A stretch of 64,000 bases of DNA from Embleya hyalina. Its GTDB lineage: Bacteria > Actinomycetota > Actinomycetes > Streptomycetales > Streptomycetaceae. The position numbers and the translations under genes were made by a program. This document shows positions 36,561 through 45,812 of this stretch, one piece after another. The stretch lies in NCBI RefSeq assembly GCF_003967355.1, contig NZ_BIFH01000022.1, positions 124,001-188,000 of the forward strand, read 5' to 3'. Below the pieces are notes generated by a model that saw only the letters and a list, made by a program, of their open reading frames with translations, had not been told where the DNA came from and did not search any database. How positions within the stretch are numbered: the first letter of the stretch is position 1; every line of letters begins with the position of its first letter.

Positions 36561-37238
36561 ATGCGGGTTCTGGTGGTCCAGGACGGAGAGCACGTGGCCG
36601 ACGCGTTGCGTCGGGGACTCGAGGGCGAAGGGTACGTGGTCGACGCGGTCAGCGACGGCGTGGACGCCGTCTGGCTCGGCCGCGAGAACCCCTACGACGC
36701 GATCATCCTCGACGTCGAGTTACCCGGCCTCGACGGATATCGCGTGTGTTCCACCCTTCGGGACGACGGCGTCTGGACGCCGATCCTCATCCTCACGGCC
36801 AGGTCCGGCGAACGCGACGAGGTCCAAGGGCTCGACCAGGGTGCCGACGACTACCTCACCAAACCCTTCTCGTTCGCGGTACTCGTGGCCCGACTGCGCG
36901 CCCTGATGCGTCGCGGCGCGCCGGAACGCCCCGCCGTACTCGTCGCCGGGGATCTTTCCCTCGACCCGGCCACCCGGTGCGTACGCCGCGGCGACACCCT
37001 CATCACGCTGACCGGTCGTGAGTTCTCCCTGTTGGAGTTCCTGCTCCGCCGTCGCGGCCAGGGGCTGTCCAAGCGGGAGATCCTGCGACACGTCTGGGGC
37101 GACGACTTCGAGGGCGCCACGAACCTGGTCGAGGTCTACGTGAGGCGTCTGCGCAACAAACTCGACCGACCGTTCGACCGGGCGGCCATCGAGACCCTGC
37201 CCGACCGGGGCTACCGACTGGCGGTGGACGGCGGCTGA
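36561..37238 (+). CDS. OmpR-family response regulator (orphan)
   Basis: 225 aa. The receiver domain has the phospho-acceptor Asp in IILDVELPGLDG, the Thr in LILTAR and the Lys in DDYLTKPF. The first acid pocket reads VVQDGE instead of VVEDE, so one acidic residue is replaced by Gln. The C-terminal winged helix is LTGREFSLLEFLLRRRGQ to LVEVYVRRLRNKLDR, ending TLPDRGYRLA. No histidine kinase is adjacent. The next gene encodes a small secreted peptide and may be a target. Confidence 0.9.
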   Translation: MRVLVVQDGEHVADALRRGLEGEGYVVDAVSDGVDAVWLGRENPYDAIILDVELPGLDGYRVCSTLRDDGVWTPILILTARSGERDEVQGLDQGADDYLTKPFSFAVLVARLRALMRRGAPERPAVLVAGDLSLDPATRCVRRGDTLITLTGREFSLLEFLLRRRGQGLSKREILRHVWGDDFEGATNLVEVYVRRLRNKLDRPFDRAAIETLPDRGYRLAVDGG

Positions 37239-37344
37239 GCCGGACCCGTCCGCGTTCAGCGTTCGGTCAGCGCCGGTGCGCGAGGATGAGCCCGCCGGGC
37301 GCGGGCGTCAAGGCCAACGCCCTTGTACGAAGGGGGACTTCATC

Positions 37345-37563
37345 GTGAGTCGAGTCGGCAGGTGGATCGTGGGAGGCGCCGTGGCGGCGGCCTTCGTCGT
37401 CGGCGGCAGCGGGGCCGCGTTCGCGGCGGGTACGAGCGCGGAGACGCCGCCCGCCCGGACGGACGGCACGCGGGTCACGCAGACGACCTCGGCCGACGAC
37501 GCCGGCGGCGCGGGCGCCGGGACCGACAACCGGGAATACGGCACCGACAACCGCGAGTACTGA
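37345..37563 (+). CDS. small secreted peptide with tandem GTDNREY tail
   Basis: 72 aa. Signal peptide MSRVGRWIVGGAVAAAFVVGGSG with cleavage near AFAA, then a short Thr/Asp/Gly-rich body that ends in two direct heptapeptides GTDNREY. GTG start at 37345 has AGGGGG upstream. The mature product would be about 45 residues. It follows the response regulator by 106 bases. No family recognised. Confidence 0.65.
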   Translation: MSRVGRWIVGGAVAAAFVVGGSGAAFAAGTSAETPPARTDGTRVTQTTSADDAGGAGAGTDNREYGTDNREY

Positions 37564-37701
37564 GCGGCCCGTCCTCGCGCGCTCGGGCCGGTGTGTCCGA
37601 CCTCGTGCCATGGCCACCGGCACCCGGGCGCGCGGGGGGCGCGTTTCTCCCCCTTGCTCCGCAATCAGCGTGACGTTCGAATCCGAAGCAGGGAGTGGCC
37701 G

Positions 37702-38112
37702 ATGCTCATCTCCTTTTCCGCGTGGCGGGACTCGACGCACATCCCCCTCGCGGAGATCCTCCTGCGCCTCGGATCTCGCGGCCTCGTCCTGGAATGGTCG
37801 TGCGACATCGAGGAGATCACGCCGGGCCACCCACACGCCCCGAAGCTGGAGACCCTGTCGTCCCGCGACCGGATCTCCACCCTCGGGCTCCTGTCGCTGA
37901 TCACTCCCGACACCCGGGTCATCAACGGCCGAGTCGAGGGCGCGACCGTCACCACGGGCGAGACCGTGCTCTCGATCGAAGCCCTCCACTGCTCCAGATG
38001 GCACATCGAGACATCGGACCCCGAAGTCCTCGACCTCTTCGCCACGACCTACCCCCTCATCCCCCGTGCATCCACCACCCGCAACGCGCACTCCTCCAGC
38101 ACGCGGGGGTAG
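37702..38112 (+). CDS. hypothetical protein
   Basis: 136 aa, acidic, no signal peptide or membrane segment. Sequence such as IPLAEILLRLGSRGLVLEWSCDIEEI and GETVLSIEALHCSRWHIETSDPEVLDLF suggests a mixed alpha/beta cytosolic domain. GGGAG lies upstream of the ATG. I do not recognise it. Confidence 0.6.
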   Translation: MLISFSAWRDSTHIPLAEILLRLGSRGLVLEWSCDIEEITPGHPHAPKLETLSSRDRISTLGLLSLITPDTRVINGRVEGATVTTGETVLSIEALHCSRWHIETSDPEVLDLFATTYPLIPRASTTRNAHSSSTRG

Positions 38113-38210
38113 CCCCGAGCCGGGATCCCACCCCGACGCCGCGCCGAACGGCGAGGCCGATCAGCGTGTCGACGGGAGTGCCTTCGGATCCGGTCTCGTC
38201 ACGACGGGGA

Positions 38211-39158
38211 TCACGTCCGGTGGGGGGTTCGCGTGACTCCGGCCGGACGTGCGCGGAGCGCCTGCTCGAGGGTATGCCGCACCGCCCGGCGGAAGGCGAG
38301 GACGACCGGGCGCGAACTCCGGTCCCGCCGCACGGTCATCGACAGACTTCGTCGACCGGCCTCCCCGATCGACACGGTCGGTCCGGTCGGCGTTCCGTCG
38401 CCCCAGGCCAGATCGGGCAGGAGAGCGACCGCGTGGCCGTCCTCGACCAATCGCACGCGCACCGTCGGATCGCGCGACTCGAAGCGCACGTCCGCCTCGA
38501 TGCCCGCACGCGCGAGAAGGGCGTCCGCCCAGCGCCGCGAAGGGGTGTCGATCGGCTCCATCACCCACGGCTGCTCGGCCAGGGCCACGATCGTGCTCCA
38601 GGGGCGGTCCCGGTTCACCGTTGTTCCCGGCGGCAGCGCCAACCACACGCTGTCGTGCCCGAGTTCGGTCACCTCCACGTCCGCGGGCCACGCGGGCGGC
38701 TCACCCGGATACTCCTCCACGAGGGCGATGTCGATCTCCCCGGCCGACAACGCGGCCGGGGCCGCGTCCGGCGCATGGTCCGTGAGTCGGACCAGCAGCT
38801 CGGGATGCCTGCCGCGCAACAGGTTCAGCACCGCCGACATCAGCGACGGCGCGGCTATGTTGAATCCCGCCACCCGTACGGTCCCGATCAACGCCGCGGG
38901 CGACGCAGCCACATCGACCTCCGCCTGAGCCAGCCGCGCCAGGATCGCCTCCGTGTGGGCCACCAGGATCTCCGCCTGCACGCTCAGCCGCACCCGTCGC
39001 TCCGCCAGTTCCAGTAGGGGAACGCCGATGTCCGCCTCCAGGAGCGCGAGTTCGCGCGCGACGGAGGCGGACGTGGAGGACATGGTCGCGGCAACGGCAC
39101 CCAGCGTGCCCTGAACCCCGAACTCGCGCAGCATCCGCAGCCGTTGGATATCGAGCAC
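38211..39158 (-). CDS. LysR-family transcriptional regulator
   Basis: 315 aa. The N-terminal winged HTH is LDIQRLRMLREFGVQGTLGAVA, then SSTSASVARELALLEADIGVPLLE. A two-lobe periplasmic-binding-type effector domain follows, from GTVRVAGFNIAAP to AVALLPDLAWG. GTG at 39158 with AGAGG upstream gives the standard length; the frame upstream is not LysR-like. No divergent target gene is next to it, which is unusual for the family. Confidence 0.9.
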   Translation of the reverse strand: MLDIQRLRMLREFGVQGTLGAVAATMSSTSASVARELALLEADIGVPLLELAERRVRLSVQAEILVAHTEAILARLAQAEVDVAASPAALIGTVRVAGFNIAAPSLMSAVLNLLRGRHPELLVRLTDHAPDAAPAALSAGEIDIALVEEYPGEPPAWPADVEVTELGHDSVWLALPPGTTVNRDRPWSTIVALAEQPWVMEPIDTPSRRWADALLARAGIEADVRFESRDPTVRVRLVEDGHAVALLPDLAWGDGTPTGPTVSIGEAGRRSLSMTVRRDRSSRPVVLAFRRAVRHTLEQALRARPAGVTRTPHRT

Positions 39159-39313
39159 GTGTGCCTCTCGTGGTTGGTGAAGGTGGTGTACCGGGAACGA
39201 CGGCGACCGGGAAGCGGAGCCCGTGTCCGGGGCCGAGGGGTCGAACCGAGGGGGAGCGGTTGCCGGTGAAGCGTCGCTTCGGATGCGAGCGATGGCGTTT
39301 GCGGTCGGCTCGC

Positions 39314-40354
39314 TCATACCAGGAGCGATCGACTCCCCGGGCGCACCGCCCCCACGAACTCGGAGGCGTAATAGGCGCCCGGAGCAAAGACGTCACGAAT
39401 CACCCTCACCTTGGCGCCGCTGTGCGGAGCCTCCACGACCGCGCCATCTCCCAGATAGATGCCGACGTGATGGATCTGGGATGTGGATTTTCCGTAGCCG
39501 AGCAGCAGCAGATCCCCGGGTCTCAGTGAATTCTGATCGGTAATGACGGGCTGAAATTTTCTCCATATTTCCTGTGTGTTGTGTGGCAGAGTCACGCCGA
39601 TTTGCGCATACGCGTAGAGCGCCAATCCGGAACAGTCGAATCCCATCTTCTTCGCGTCCTGCTTGATCCCGTAACTTTGCCCCGTCGCGTTTCCGCCGCC
39701 CCATGAATAGGCTACGCCGACCTGTTTCATGGCCGCTCCGATGACGGTGCTTTCCTGTTTCGGAGTCATCGGCGCGAGGGCGACTTGCCGGCATTTGACT
39801 CCCTCGATCGCGCCGACTATTTGATTGGCCGGCTTTTCCCATTTTGCATATGCCTCCGGGAAAGCGGAGATTTGCACCTTCTGGGCGGCGATCGTCAGCG
39901 GCAGGGATTCCCAGTTCGGTAGGGCGATCAAGCGAGCATAGAAGAGCTTCGCACTGCTCTTCGGATCCATGCGCTCCTGCAGGGATCCCCACGAGTTGCG
40001 CTGTTGGAAGAGGCCTCGTGAATCTGGCCCGGCTTTGTCGCCGTGATTCAGAACCCGCAACGTACTTTCCTGCATCGCAGTCGCGACGGCAATGACCCAT
40101 GCGCGCTGAGGAAGATTCATCTCTTTCCCGGCCGCGACGATGAGAGACGCATTTTGCAATTGTTCTCCCCGAAACCCCGCGATGCCGTTGGGAATGTTCG
40201 ACCCGTCCGGGCTGCAGGCAACACCGTGCTGCCCGGCCGAGGCCGCTGCCTCGGACGTCGCGAATTGAGAGGGAACGATGACGGCGGTCACGATTGTGAG
40301 AAATACGACAAAAAGCGCACCGGGAAGGCATCCCAGCGCCAGCCATTTCTTCAC
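39314..40354 (-). CDS. A+T-richer C40 (NlpC/P60) peptidase, possibly conjugative
   Basis: 346 aa. An N-terminal membrane helix (LALGCLPGALFVVFLTIVTAVIV) is followed by a lysozyme-like part with MQESTLRVLNHGD and SRGLFQQRNSWG. A C-terminal NlpC/P60 domain has Cys in MGFDCSGLAL, His in HHVGIYLGDG and a third residue in VEAPHSG. The two-domain plan matches peptidoglycan hydrolases of Gram-positive conjugation systems. Codons use A and T at third positions far more than neighbours, a sign of recent transfer. GTG start. It is divergent from a lipoprotein gene and lacks other transfer genes nearby. Confidence 0.85.
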   Translation of the reverse strand: MKKWLALGCLPGALFVVFLTIVTAVIVPSQFATSEAAASAGQHGVACSPDGSNIPNGIAGFRGEQLQNASLIVAAGKEMNLPQRAWVIAVATAMQESTLRVLNHGDKAGPDSRGLFQQRNSWGSLQERMDPKSSAKLFYARLIALPNWESLPLTIAAQKVQISAFPEAYAKWEKPANQIVGAIEGVKCRQVALAPMTPKQESTVIGAAMKQVGVAYSWGGGNATGQSYGIKQDAKKMGFDCSGLALYAYAQIGVTLPHNTQEIWRKFQPVITDQNSLRPGDLLLLGYGKSTSQIHHVGIYLGDGAVVEAPHSGAKVRVIRDVFAPGAYYASEFVGAVRPGSRSLLV

Positions 40355-40629
40355 GATCGATCACCGTGTTCTACGTGCGATTCGGACGTTCGTCCATTTC
40401 TGCACGGTGGCGGGCAGGTCGCACCGTGAGTGGCCATCGATACGCCAGGATGCAACGCGGGCGGAAATCGCACACGGAAAAATGCGCCTTTATTCGCACG
40501 GTTCCCGGGGATCGGTCGATCGCTCGACAGGTGGATGGAAAATGTCGTGTTTTTGCTTTCCTCGTCCGGGAGCGGCACGCAAGAATTACCGGCCGACTTG
40601 TGCCGGAATGCGAACAGGAACGGGGCGAA

Positions 40630-41256
40630 ATGAAGCCGACCGGGCGCGGAAGGGACAACGGCGCGAGGAACGTGCTCGGTGTCGCACTTGTGGTCGTGTC
40701 GCTGACTGCCTGCGGCGCCGACACGGGATCGAGCCCCGTCCCCGTCGATGGCCCGTCGAGCTCGTTCGTGTTCGTGCCGCTGCCTACCGGCCGAACGAGT
40801 ACGCCGATTCCCCGTGACACGGAAGGAGGGCGAGGTGTCCCGTCGTCGTCCGCGAGCCGGGAGCCGGTCCTGGACGGGCCGATCGCGGCGGCCCGTGAAT
40901 GGCTCGTCCGGTACCGCTCCGTGAGCTGGACGGATTCCGCGCCCAGTGCGTGGGTCGACCGGATACGCCCCGTCGTCACCGACCGACTGGCCGCCGAGTA
41001 CGAGCCGTTTCGCCAGGGTGGTGCGGCACGGTGGTCGGATTTCGTCGAGCGACGGTGTGCGACCACCGCGGAGGAGGTCGACGGCACCGTCCCCCGTGAG
41101 GCGCCGGCGACCGAGAGCGCGGTGTCGGTGCTGGTGAACGGCCGCGTCGTGACCAGGTGTGAGCGACGGAAGGACGTCGTCGAGGAGTTCAGTGCCGTGG
41201 TCGAAGTCGTGCGTGCCCCGGATGGTGTGTGGCGCGTCGATCAGCGGGACTGGTGA
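40630..41256 (+). CDS. lipoprotein with NTF2-like domain
   Basis: 208 aa. Lipoprotein signal ending VVVSLTACG, a Ser/Pro linker, then a compact domain of about 120 residues from AAREWLVRYRSVSWTDSAP to EVVRAPDGVWRVDQRDW. This resembles accessory proteins I recall beside C40 peptidases in actinomycete conjugative elements, with an NTF2/VirB8-like shape inferred only. ATG at 40630. It is divergent from the C40 peptidase, and the 275 bases between are also A+T-richer. Confidence 0.65.
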   Translation: MKPTGRGRDNGARNVLGVALVVVSLTACGADTGSSPVPVDGPSSSFVFVPLPTGRTSTPIPRDTEGGRGVPSSSASREPVLDGPIAAAREWLVRYRSVSWTDSAPSAWVDRIRPVVTDRLAAEYEPFRQGGAARWSDFVERRCATTAEEVDGTVPREAPATESAVSVLVNGRVVTRCERRKDVVEEFSAVVEVVRAPDGVWRVDQRDW

Positions 41257-41641
41257 CCGGGCACGAGGTATCGGAAGAACCCGGGCGATGCCGTCCCGTC
41301 GTGTCGGGATCGCGTCGGACGTGGTGGCGCGTTTGTCCATGCGCGGCGGCGGCTCGGCGGAGATCGTTGGCGAGCGGCCCGGACAGGGCGCGTCGTCCGG
41401 CATCGGTCGTAGGCAGGCGCGTGCGACGGCCGGTTTCCCCGGAGCGCGTATCGACCGGGTCGCTCGGGAAGTGGTTCCCGTCGTGTCGTCCGGCGCTTGG
41501 GGACGGCGACATGATGGGAACCACGGCACCCGTTCACGACGGGCCCATCCCGCCTCGGCGACGAACCCGGTGCGGCGCACGCCGTAGGCGGGTGAGCGAT
41601 CACGCCCGACGGTGAGTGGCCCGAGGCGTACTCCGGCTGGG
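41257..41641. other. intergenic region with a short element shared with 61.5 kb
   Basis: No gene is supported in these 385 bases between convergent genes. Positions 41303-41343 resemble 61492-61534, including 16 identical bases (TGGCGCGTTTGTCCAT). Confidence 0.4.
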
Positions 41642-42811
41642 TTACTTGTTGTTGGTCAGTGTGATGGGCTTGCCGTCCAGGGTGTTTCCGGACTGGGTGA
41701 AGGGCGTGTACGGCTCGGGATTCGCCGAAGGCGGATATACGGGCGCGCCCTCGCGGTAGGAGTGGAACCGGTTGTTGGTCACGCTCATGTTCTTCGCGTG
41801 CAGGTAGAGCTGGTAGTAGCCGCCGCCGCGCAACTCGTTGCCGTCGAAGACGACGTTCTCGTTCACCCGGTCGTTCCAGGTCTGCAGCATCATGATCGCG
41901 GTCGTCTGTGCCTTGGTCCGCGGGTTCGGCGCGGTCATGTCGAAGACGTTGTTACGGATGACCAGGTTGCTGCACCCCATCGGATGCAGGGCCTCCATGT
42001 GGACCTCGGAGTTCGTGACCGGCGGCGGCGGGTCGAACACGGAGTTGCTCAGGGTCAGCCCGTCACACTTCCAGAATTTTCCGTCCCGTCGGTAGTTGGT
42101 CGCCTGAAAGTGCGTGGTGTCGGTCGCGCCGCGGAAGCGGGCCCGGTCGACGACGACGGTGTCCAGCCCCACGTTGTCGATCGTACGCACGTCGATATTG
42201 GTGAATCTCATGTTGCGCTTCACCGGAAGCGGCGCGATTCCGGTGCGACCGCGGTTGATCGCGATATAACCGTCGACCTTGACGTTGGTGACGGTGACGT
42301 CGTTGGCGACGACGAACAGGTTGCCCTGGATGTTCATGTTCGAGATCGAGGTGCCGTCGACGTTGATCTCCAAGTCGCCGGCGTGCTTGGCCAGGTTCGC
42401 TCCCGATCGGGTCCCGGCGCCGCCGGCCGCGGTCCTGTCCTCGGCCGCCGAGGTGGACCCCGTCTTGGATGTGCCGGCGGTGTCCGAACCGGACGCGCCT
42501 TCGGGCTTGTTCGAACCGGACGTCACAGGCGTGCCCGCAGAGGGGTCGTTCGCCGGGGTCGACGGGGCGTGGGTGGGGGAGGCCGCCGGCTCGGGGCCGG
42601 TCGCGCCGGGCAGCGGTACGACGACGGAGTCGGGCGTGGTGTTCGGCGACGGAGCCGTGGAGGCGACATTGCCGGTCGAGTCACCGGAGGAGATCGCGGC
42701 GACGGCCCCGCCGATCACGACGACGGCCGACACCGCGGCGGCGACAACGAGCCGGCGGCGTTTCACGGACGGTCGGCGACGGTCGGAAGTGGGAGGCGAA
42801 GTGCGAGACAT
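41642..42811 (-). CDS. secreted right-handed beta-helix protein
   Basis: 389 aa. A basic N-terminus and membrane helix (VVAAAVSAVVVIGGAVAAI) act as signal or anchor, followed by a Ser/Thr/Pro linker of about 100 residues. Then come many short beta turns with Asn ladders: NVDGTSISNMNIQGNLFVVA, DVTVTNVKVDGYIAI, CSNLVIRNNVFDM, NMSVTNNRFHS. This is the pattern of parallel beta-helices found in polysaccharide lyases and pectate-lyase-like proteins. No catalytic residues can be assigned. ATG at 42811. Confidence 0.75.
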   Translation of the reverse strand: MSRTSPPTSDRRRPSVKRRRLVVAAAVSAVVVIGGAVAAISSGDSTGNVASTAPSPNTTPDSVVVPLPGATGPEPAASPTHAPSTPANDPSAGTPVTSGSNKPEGASGSDTAGTSKTGSTSAAEDRTAAGGAGTRSGANLAKHAGDLEINVDGTSISNMNIQGNLFVVANDVTVTNVKVDGYIAINRGRTGIAPLPVKRNMRFTNIDVRTIDNVGLDTVVVDRARFRGATDTTHFQATNYRRDGKFWKCDGLTLSNSVFDPPPPVTNSEVHMEALHPMGCSNLVIRNNVFDMTAPNPRTKAQTTAIMMLQTWNDRVNENVVFDGNELRGGGYYQLYLHAKNMSVTNNRFHSYREGAPVYPPSANPEPYTPFTQSGNTLDGKPITLTNNK

Positions 42812-43252
42812 GTGGGGATCCAAGTGTGCTCGTATCCGTCGGGAAGTCCGAAATTCCCGCTTCGAGATGAGCGCCCCCTCGTCGAGGCCGATCCGGAAAG
42901 GGAGACACCGCTCGGAATAATGCGTCGGCGAGTGCGGATGTTCAAGTCGGGAAACCCTTCGATATTCTCCTCGTCGGATCGACGCGTTTTTCCTATCCGC
43001 GCAGTCGAAACCGGAGTCCTGCCGGCCGTTTTTGGATCGTGAATACGATGGCCTTCGAGGACTTGATAGTCTGGCCGTCGCCGAGTACGGACTCGGGTGA
43101 TTGCGTCGACGTTTGTGCCCGCTGGTCGGCCCGATGTCGGCTGTTCGTTCCACCGATTTCGACAGCTCGATGTCGTGTCGCAACGAGGTTCATCGGTTCA
43201 TCGAGGCCCATTCGGGTCCATGGAATCGACCCACTAAGGAGAGTCGTCGCCC
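42812..43252. other. A+T-richer divergent intergenic region
   Basis: 440 bases between the divergent beta-helix and RipA-like genes. No gene is supported. The part 42930-43060 is richer in A and T than its surroundings and probably carries the promoters. Confidence 0.4.
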
Positions 43253-44335
43253 GTGGCGTCCCAACGTCGATCCGGACAGCACCGTAAGCCCAAGCCGCCC
43301 AGCGCGGTCCGTACCGCGGCGACCGTGGTCACGGCCGCCGCGGCGATGACCGGAGTGGTCGCCTTCTCCGGCGCCGCCTACGCCGACCCCGCTCCCTCGC
43401 TCCAGCAGGTCAAGGAGGAGGTGAATCGACTGCACGGCGAGGTGGTCAAGGCCACCGACGCCGCCAACGGCGTCGAGGAGCAGGTCAAGAGCCGGCAGGT
43501 CACGGTGGACCGCACCCAGGCCCGCATCACCGACGAGCAGGCGGCGCTGAACACCCTGCGCGACGAGATCGGCGTACTCGCGGCCGACGCCTACCGGGGC
43601 GGTGGACTTCCGCCCGCACTGTCCCTGGCGTTGAGCGGCGACCCGGAAGGATATCTGCAAAAGGCCCAGTTGATGGCGCAACTCGACGAGCGCCAGGTCG
43701 CCCGACTCCGCGAGATCGCGACCCGGGCCCGGGTACTGCGCCAGGACCGTGCCGACGCGTCCTCGCAACTCGCGGAACTGGAAAAGCTGCGCACCGAGTT
43801 GACCACGGGCAGGGCCGAGATCCAAAGGAAGCTCGGCGAGGCGCAGCGGCTGCTCAACACGCTCACTCGCAAGCAGCAGGAGGAGATTCTCGCCTCCGAC
43901 GAGCACGGCGCGACCGACGTCGCCCGGGACACACCGCACGGCTCGCGCGACAAACCGACGACTCCGTCCGCGGACGTACCCGTGTCGGGGCGGGCCGGCA
44001 AGGCCATCGAGTTCGCCCGCGAACAGATCGGCAAGCCGTACGTCTCCGGCGCCGAAGGGCCAGACAGTTACGACTGTTCGGGTCTGACCCAGGCTTCCTG
44101 GGCAGCCGCGGGGGTCAAGCTCAGCCGCACCACGTACACCCAGATCAAGGACGGCCCCGGCGTGGAGAAAGGCGCTCTCCTGCCGGGGGACCTGGTCTTC
44201 TTCTACCCGGACAACCGGCATGTGGGCCTGTACATCGGCAACCGGCAGATCATCCACGCCCCGCGCCCGGGGGTGGCCGTCAAGATCGACCCGGTCGACT
44301 CGATGCCGTTCCTCAAGGCGATTCGGCCCGGATAG
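43253..44335 (+). CDS. RipA-like NlpC/P60 endopeptidase with coiled coil
   Basis: 360 aa. Signal peptide ending GAAYA, a coiled coil of about 190 residues (LQQVKEEVNRLHGEVVKATDAA to RLLNTLTRKQQEEIL), a short linker, and a C-terminal NlpC/P60 domain with Cys in DSYDCSGLTQ, His in RHVGLYIGN and the third position in IHAPRPG. The coiled coil resembles the inhibitory or divisome-binding part of RipA-type hydrolases. GTG at 43253 has GGAGAG upstream. It cleaves peptide stems outside the cell, likely in division or sporulation. Confidence 0.9.
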   Translation: MASQRRSGQHRKPKPPSAVRTAATVVTAAAAMTGVVAFSGAAYADPAPSLQQVKEEVNRLHGEVVKATDAANGVEEQVKSRQVTVDRTQARITDEQAALNTLRDEIGVLAADAYRGGGLPPALSLALSGDPEGYLQKAQLMAQLDERQVARLREIATRARVLRQDRADASSQLAELEKLRTELTTGRAEIQRKLGEAQRLLNTLTRKQQEEILASDEHGATDVARDTPHGSRDKPTTPSADVPVSGRAGKAIEFAREQIGKPYVSGAEGPDSYDCSGLTQASWAAAGVKLSRTTYTQIKDGPGVEKGALLPGDLVFFYPDNRHVGLYIGNRQIIHAPRPGVAVKIDPVDSMPFLKAIRPG

Positions 44336-44343
44336 CCACCCCG

Positions 44344-45015
44344 GTGACGGAGTCCACGACCGGGAGGTACGACGCCGCTTTGGACACGTTGGAGGACATC
44401 GGCTGGACGGTGCTCGAAGCGGATGAGGAGGACGTGCCCGAGGCGAACCCGTTTCTGCGGCTGCCCGTCGACGAGGACGACAGCTTCGACGCGGACGGCA
44501 ACGTCGTTCGGGAACTGCGAGTGACCTGGCGCGGAAGCGCCGCCGACGCGCAGGTCGCCTTCGCCGCCCAGGGCCTCGTCCTCGTCATCCCCCTCACACA
44601 GGACGAGGGCGTCGCCACCCTGCTGCCGCAGGACACCGCCGCGCGTGACTTGCAGAGGATCATGCGGGTGTTCGCCGGGCTCCGCGCGCGGGGTTATGTC
44701 GCCGAGGGAGCCTTGGCCTGGGCCAACACGGACGGCTGGGCGTCCGTCCGAAGCCGTGGCGGTGACGCGGGCGCCGTGTTCTGGACGACACAGAATCACG
44801 AGAACTGCTTCGATCGGGACTGCGACCTGCTGTTGCCCCTGCCCCTGCAGTGGGCCGGGGACGAACGGCGACTCGCCGAGGCGTTGGCGGTCTGCGGCCT
44901 CGGTGTCGAGGTGCCCGATTCCGAGGACGTCGTCTTCTACCTCCTCCCCCGTTCGGATGCTTCGAGTGCCTCCGGTGTCTGCCGACGGACGTTGGCGTCG
45001 ACGGGGGCGGGGTGA
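44344..45015 (+). CDS. hypothetical acidic protein
   Basis: 223 aa, starting GTG eight bases after the RipA-like stop, so probably cotranscribed. Acidic N-terminal half (EADEEDVPEANPF, VDEDDSFDADG), then RELRVTWRGSAADAQVAF and a Cys pair in NCFDRDCDLLLPL. No signal peptide. I do not recognise the family. Confidence 0.6.
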   Translation: MTESTTGRYDAALDTLEDIGWTVLEADEEDVPEANPFLRLPVDEDDSFDADGNVVRELRVTWRGSAADAQVAFAAQGLVLVIPLTQDEGVATLLPQDTAARDLQRIMRVFAGLRARGYVAEGALAWANTDGWASVRSRGGDAGAVFWTTQNHENCFDRDCDLLLPLPLQWAGDERRLAEALAVCGLGVEVPDSEDVVFYLLPRSDASSASGVCRRTLASTGAG

Positions 45016-45300
45016 TCGACTGTCGCGGAATTCCTATGCGCGGGCGGCTCGACAGGCGACCATGTCCGACGTCGAGGATGGCTCGGTCACCGCTCGACGG
45101 GGCCGGATCCGGCGCTCCCCGCGAGGGAGTTCCCGGTGTGGAGGGATCGTGTCCCGGTTCATCGCGACCGGTCGCGCTCGTCGCGGACCCGGTGCGACCC
45201 TTCACCCGGGTGTCACACCGGCCGGGATCGAGACCGCGGTATCACCCGGCTCGAATCCCGCGACCGGGGTGCGATGTATCCCGAAACCTCATGTGGTCGA

Positions 45301-45530
45301 GGCGAGTTCGCATGCCGTGGGAGGTCGTCCGCGACTGCTCCGGGGTGGCGGGCCCGCGGCGCCACGCGATGTGGGCGGCCGCGCCCGTCCGGGCGCAGCC
45401 GCCTGCGGTACTCATGGAACCCGAGGTCGCCAACGGGGGGTCGCGACATTCCATGGCTCCCGCCCGCCAACCATCGCCGAACGGCGGCGACGCCGCCAAG
45501 GAAGAACGCGACACCGAGGAACGTCGGTGT
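45301..45530 (-). repeat. dispersed 230-bp repeat, copy A
   Basis: Matches 56561-56793 along its length, with the last 140 bases nearly identical. It contains two conserved hairpins: CATGGAA pairing with TTCCATG, and ACACCGA pairing with TCGGTGT at the end. In the frame open on the minus strand, substitutions between copies fall on all codon positions, so it is unlikely to be protein-coding. The strand shown is a guess. The surrounding 45016-45812 has no supported gene. Confidence 0.75.
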
Positions 45531-45812
45531 ACGAATGCGCGGACGGGATCCGAGGCCCCCGACGACACCACAAGAAGGTCTTGGGCTACCTCACACGGAC
45601 CGGTGGTCTGCGAGGGATGTGCGGCGTGCCGCGAGGCCGGTGCGGACGCATAGCGTTGATCCACACGACCCCGTCGCCCAGCCCCACGCACCGGCGGCAC
45701 GGTCCCGGTGGCGGCGAAGGGTGGTCTCGCGCCCGCCGTCGTGGGGTGCCGTGTCGACGGCATCGCGGTACCCGCCCCGTTTGCCTTCCATCCCTTTGCG
45801 AGGATCCGTCGC

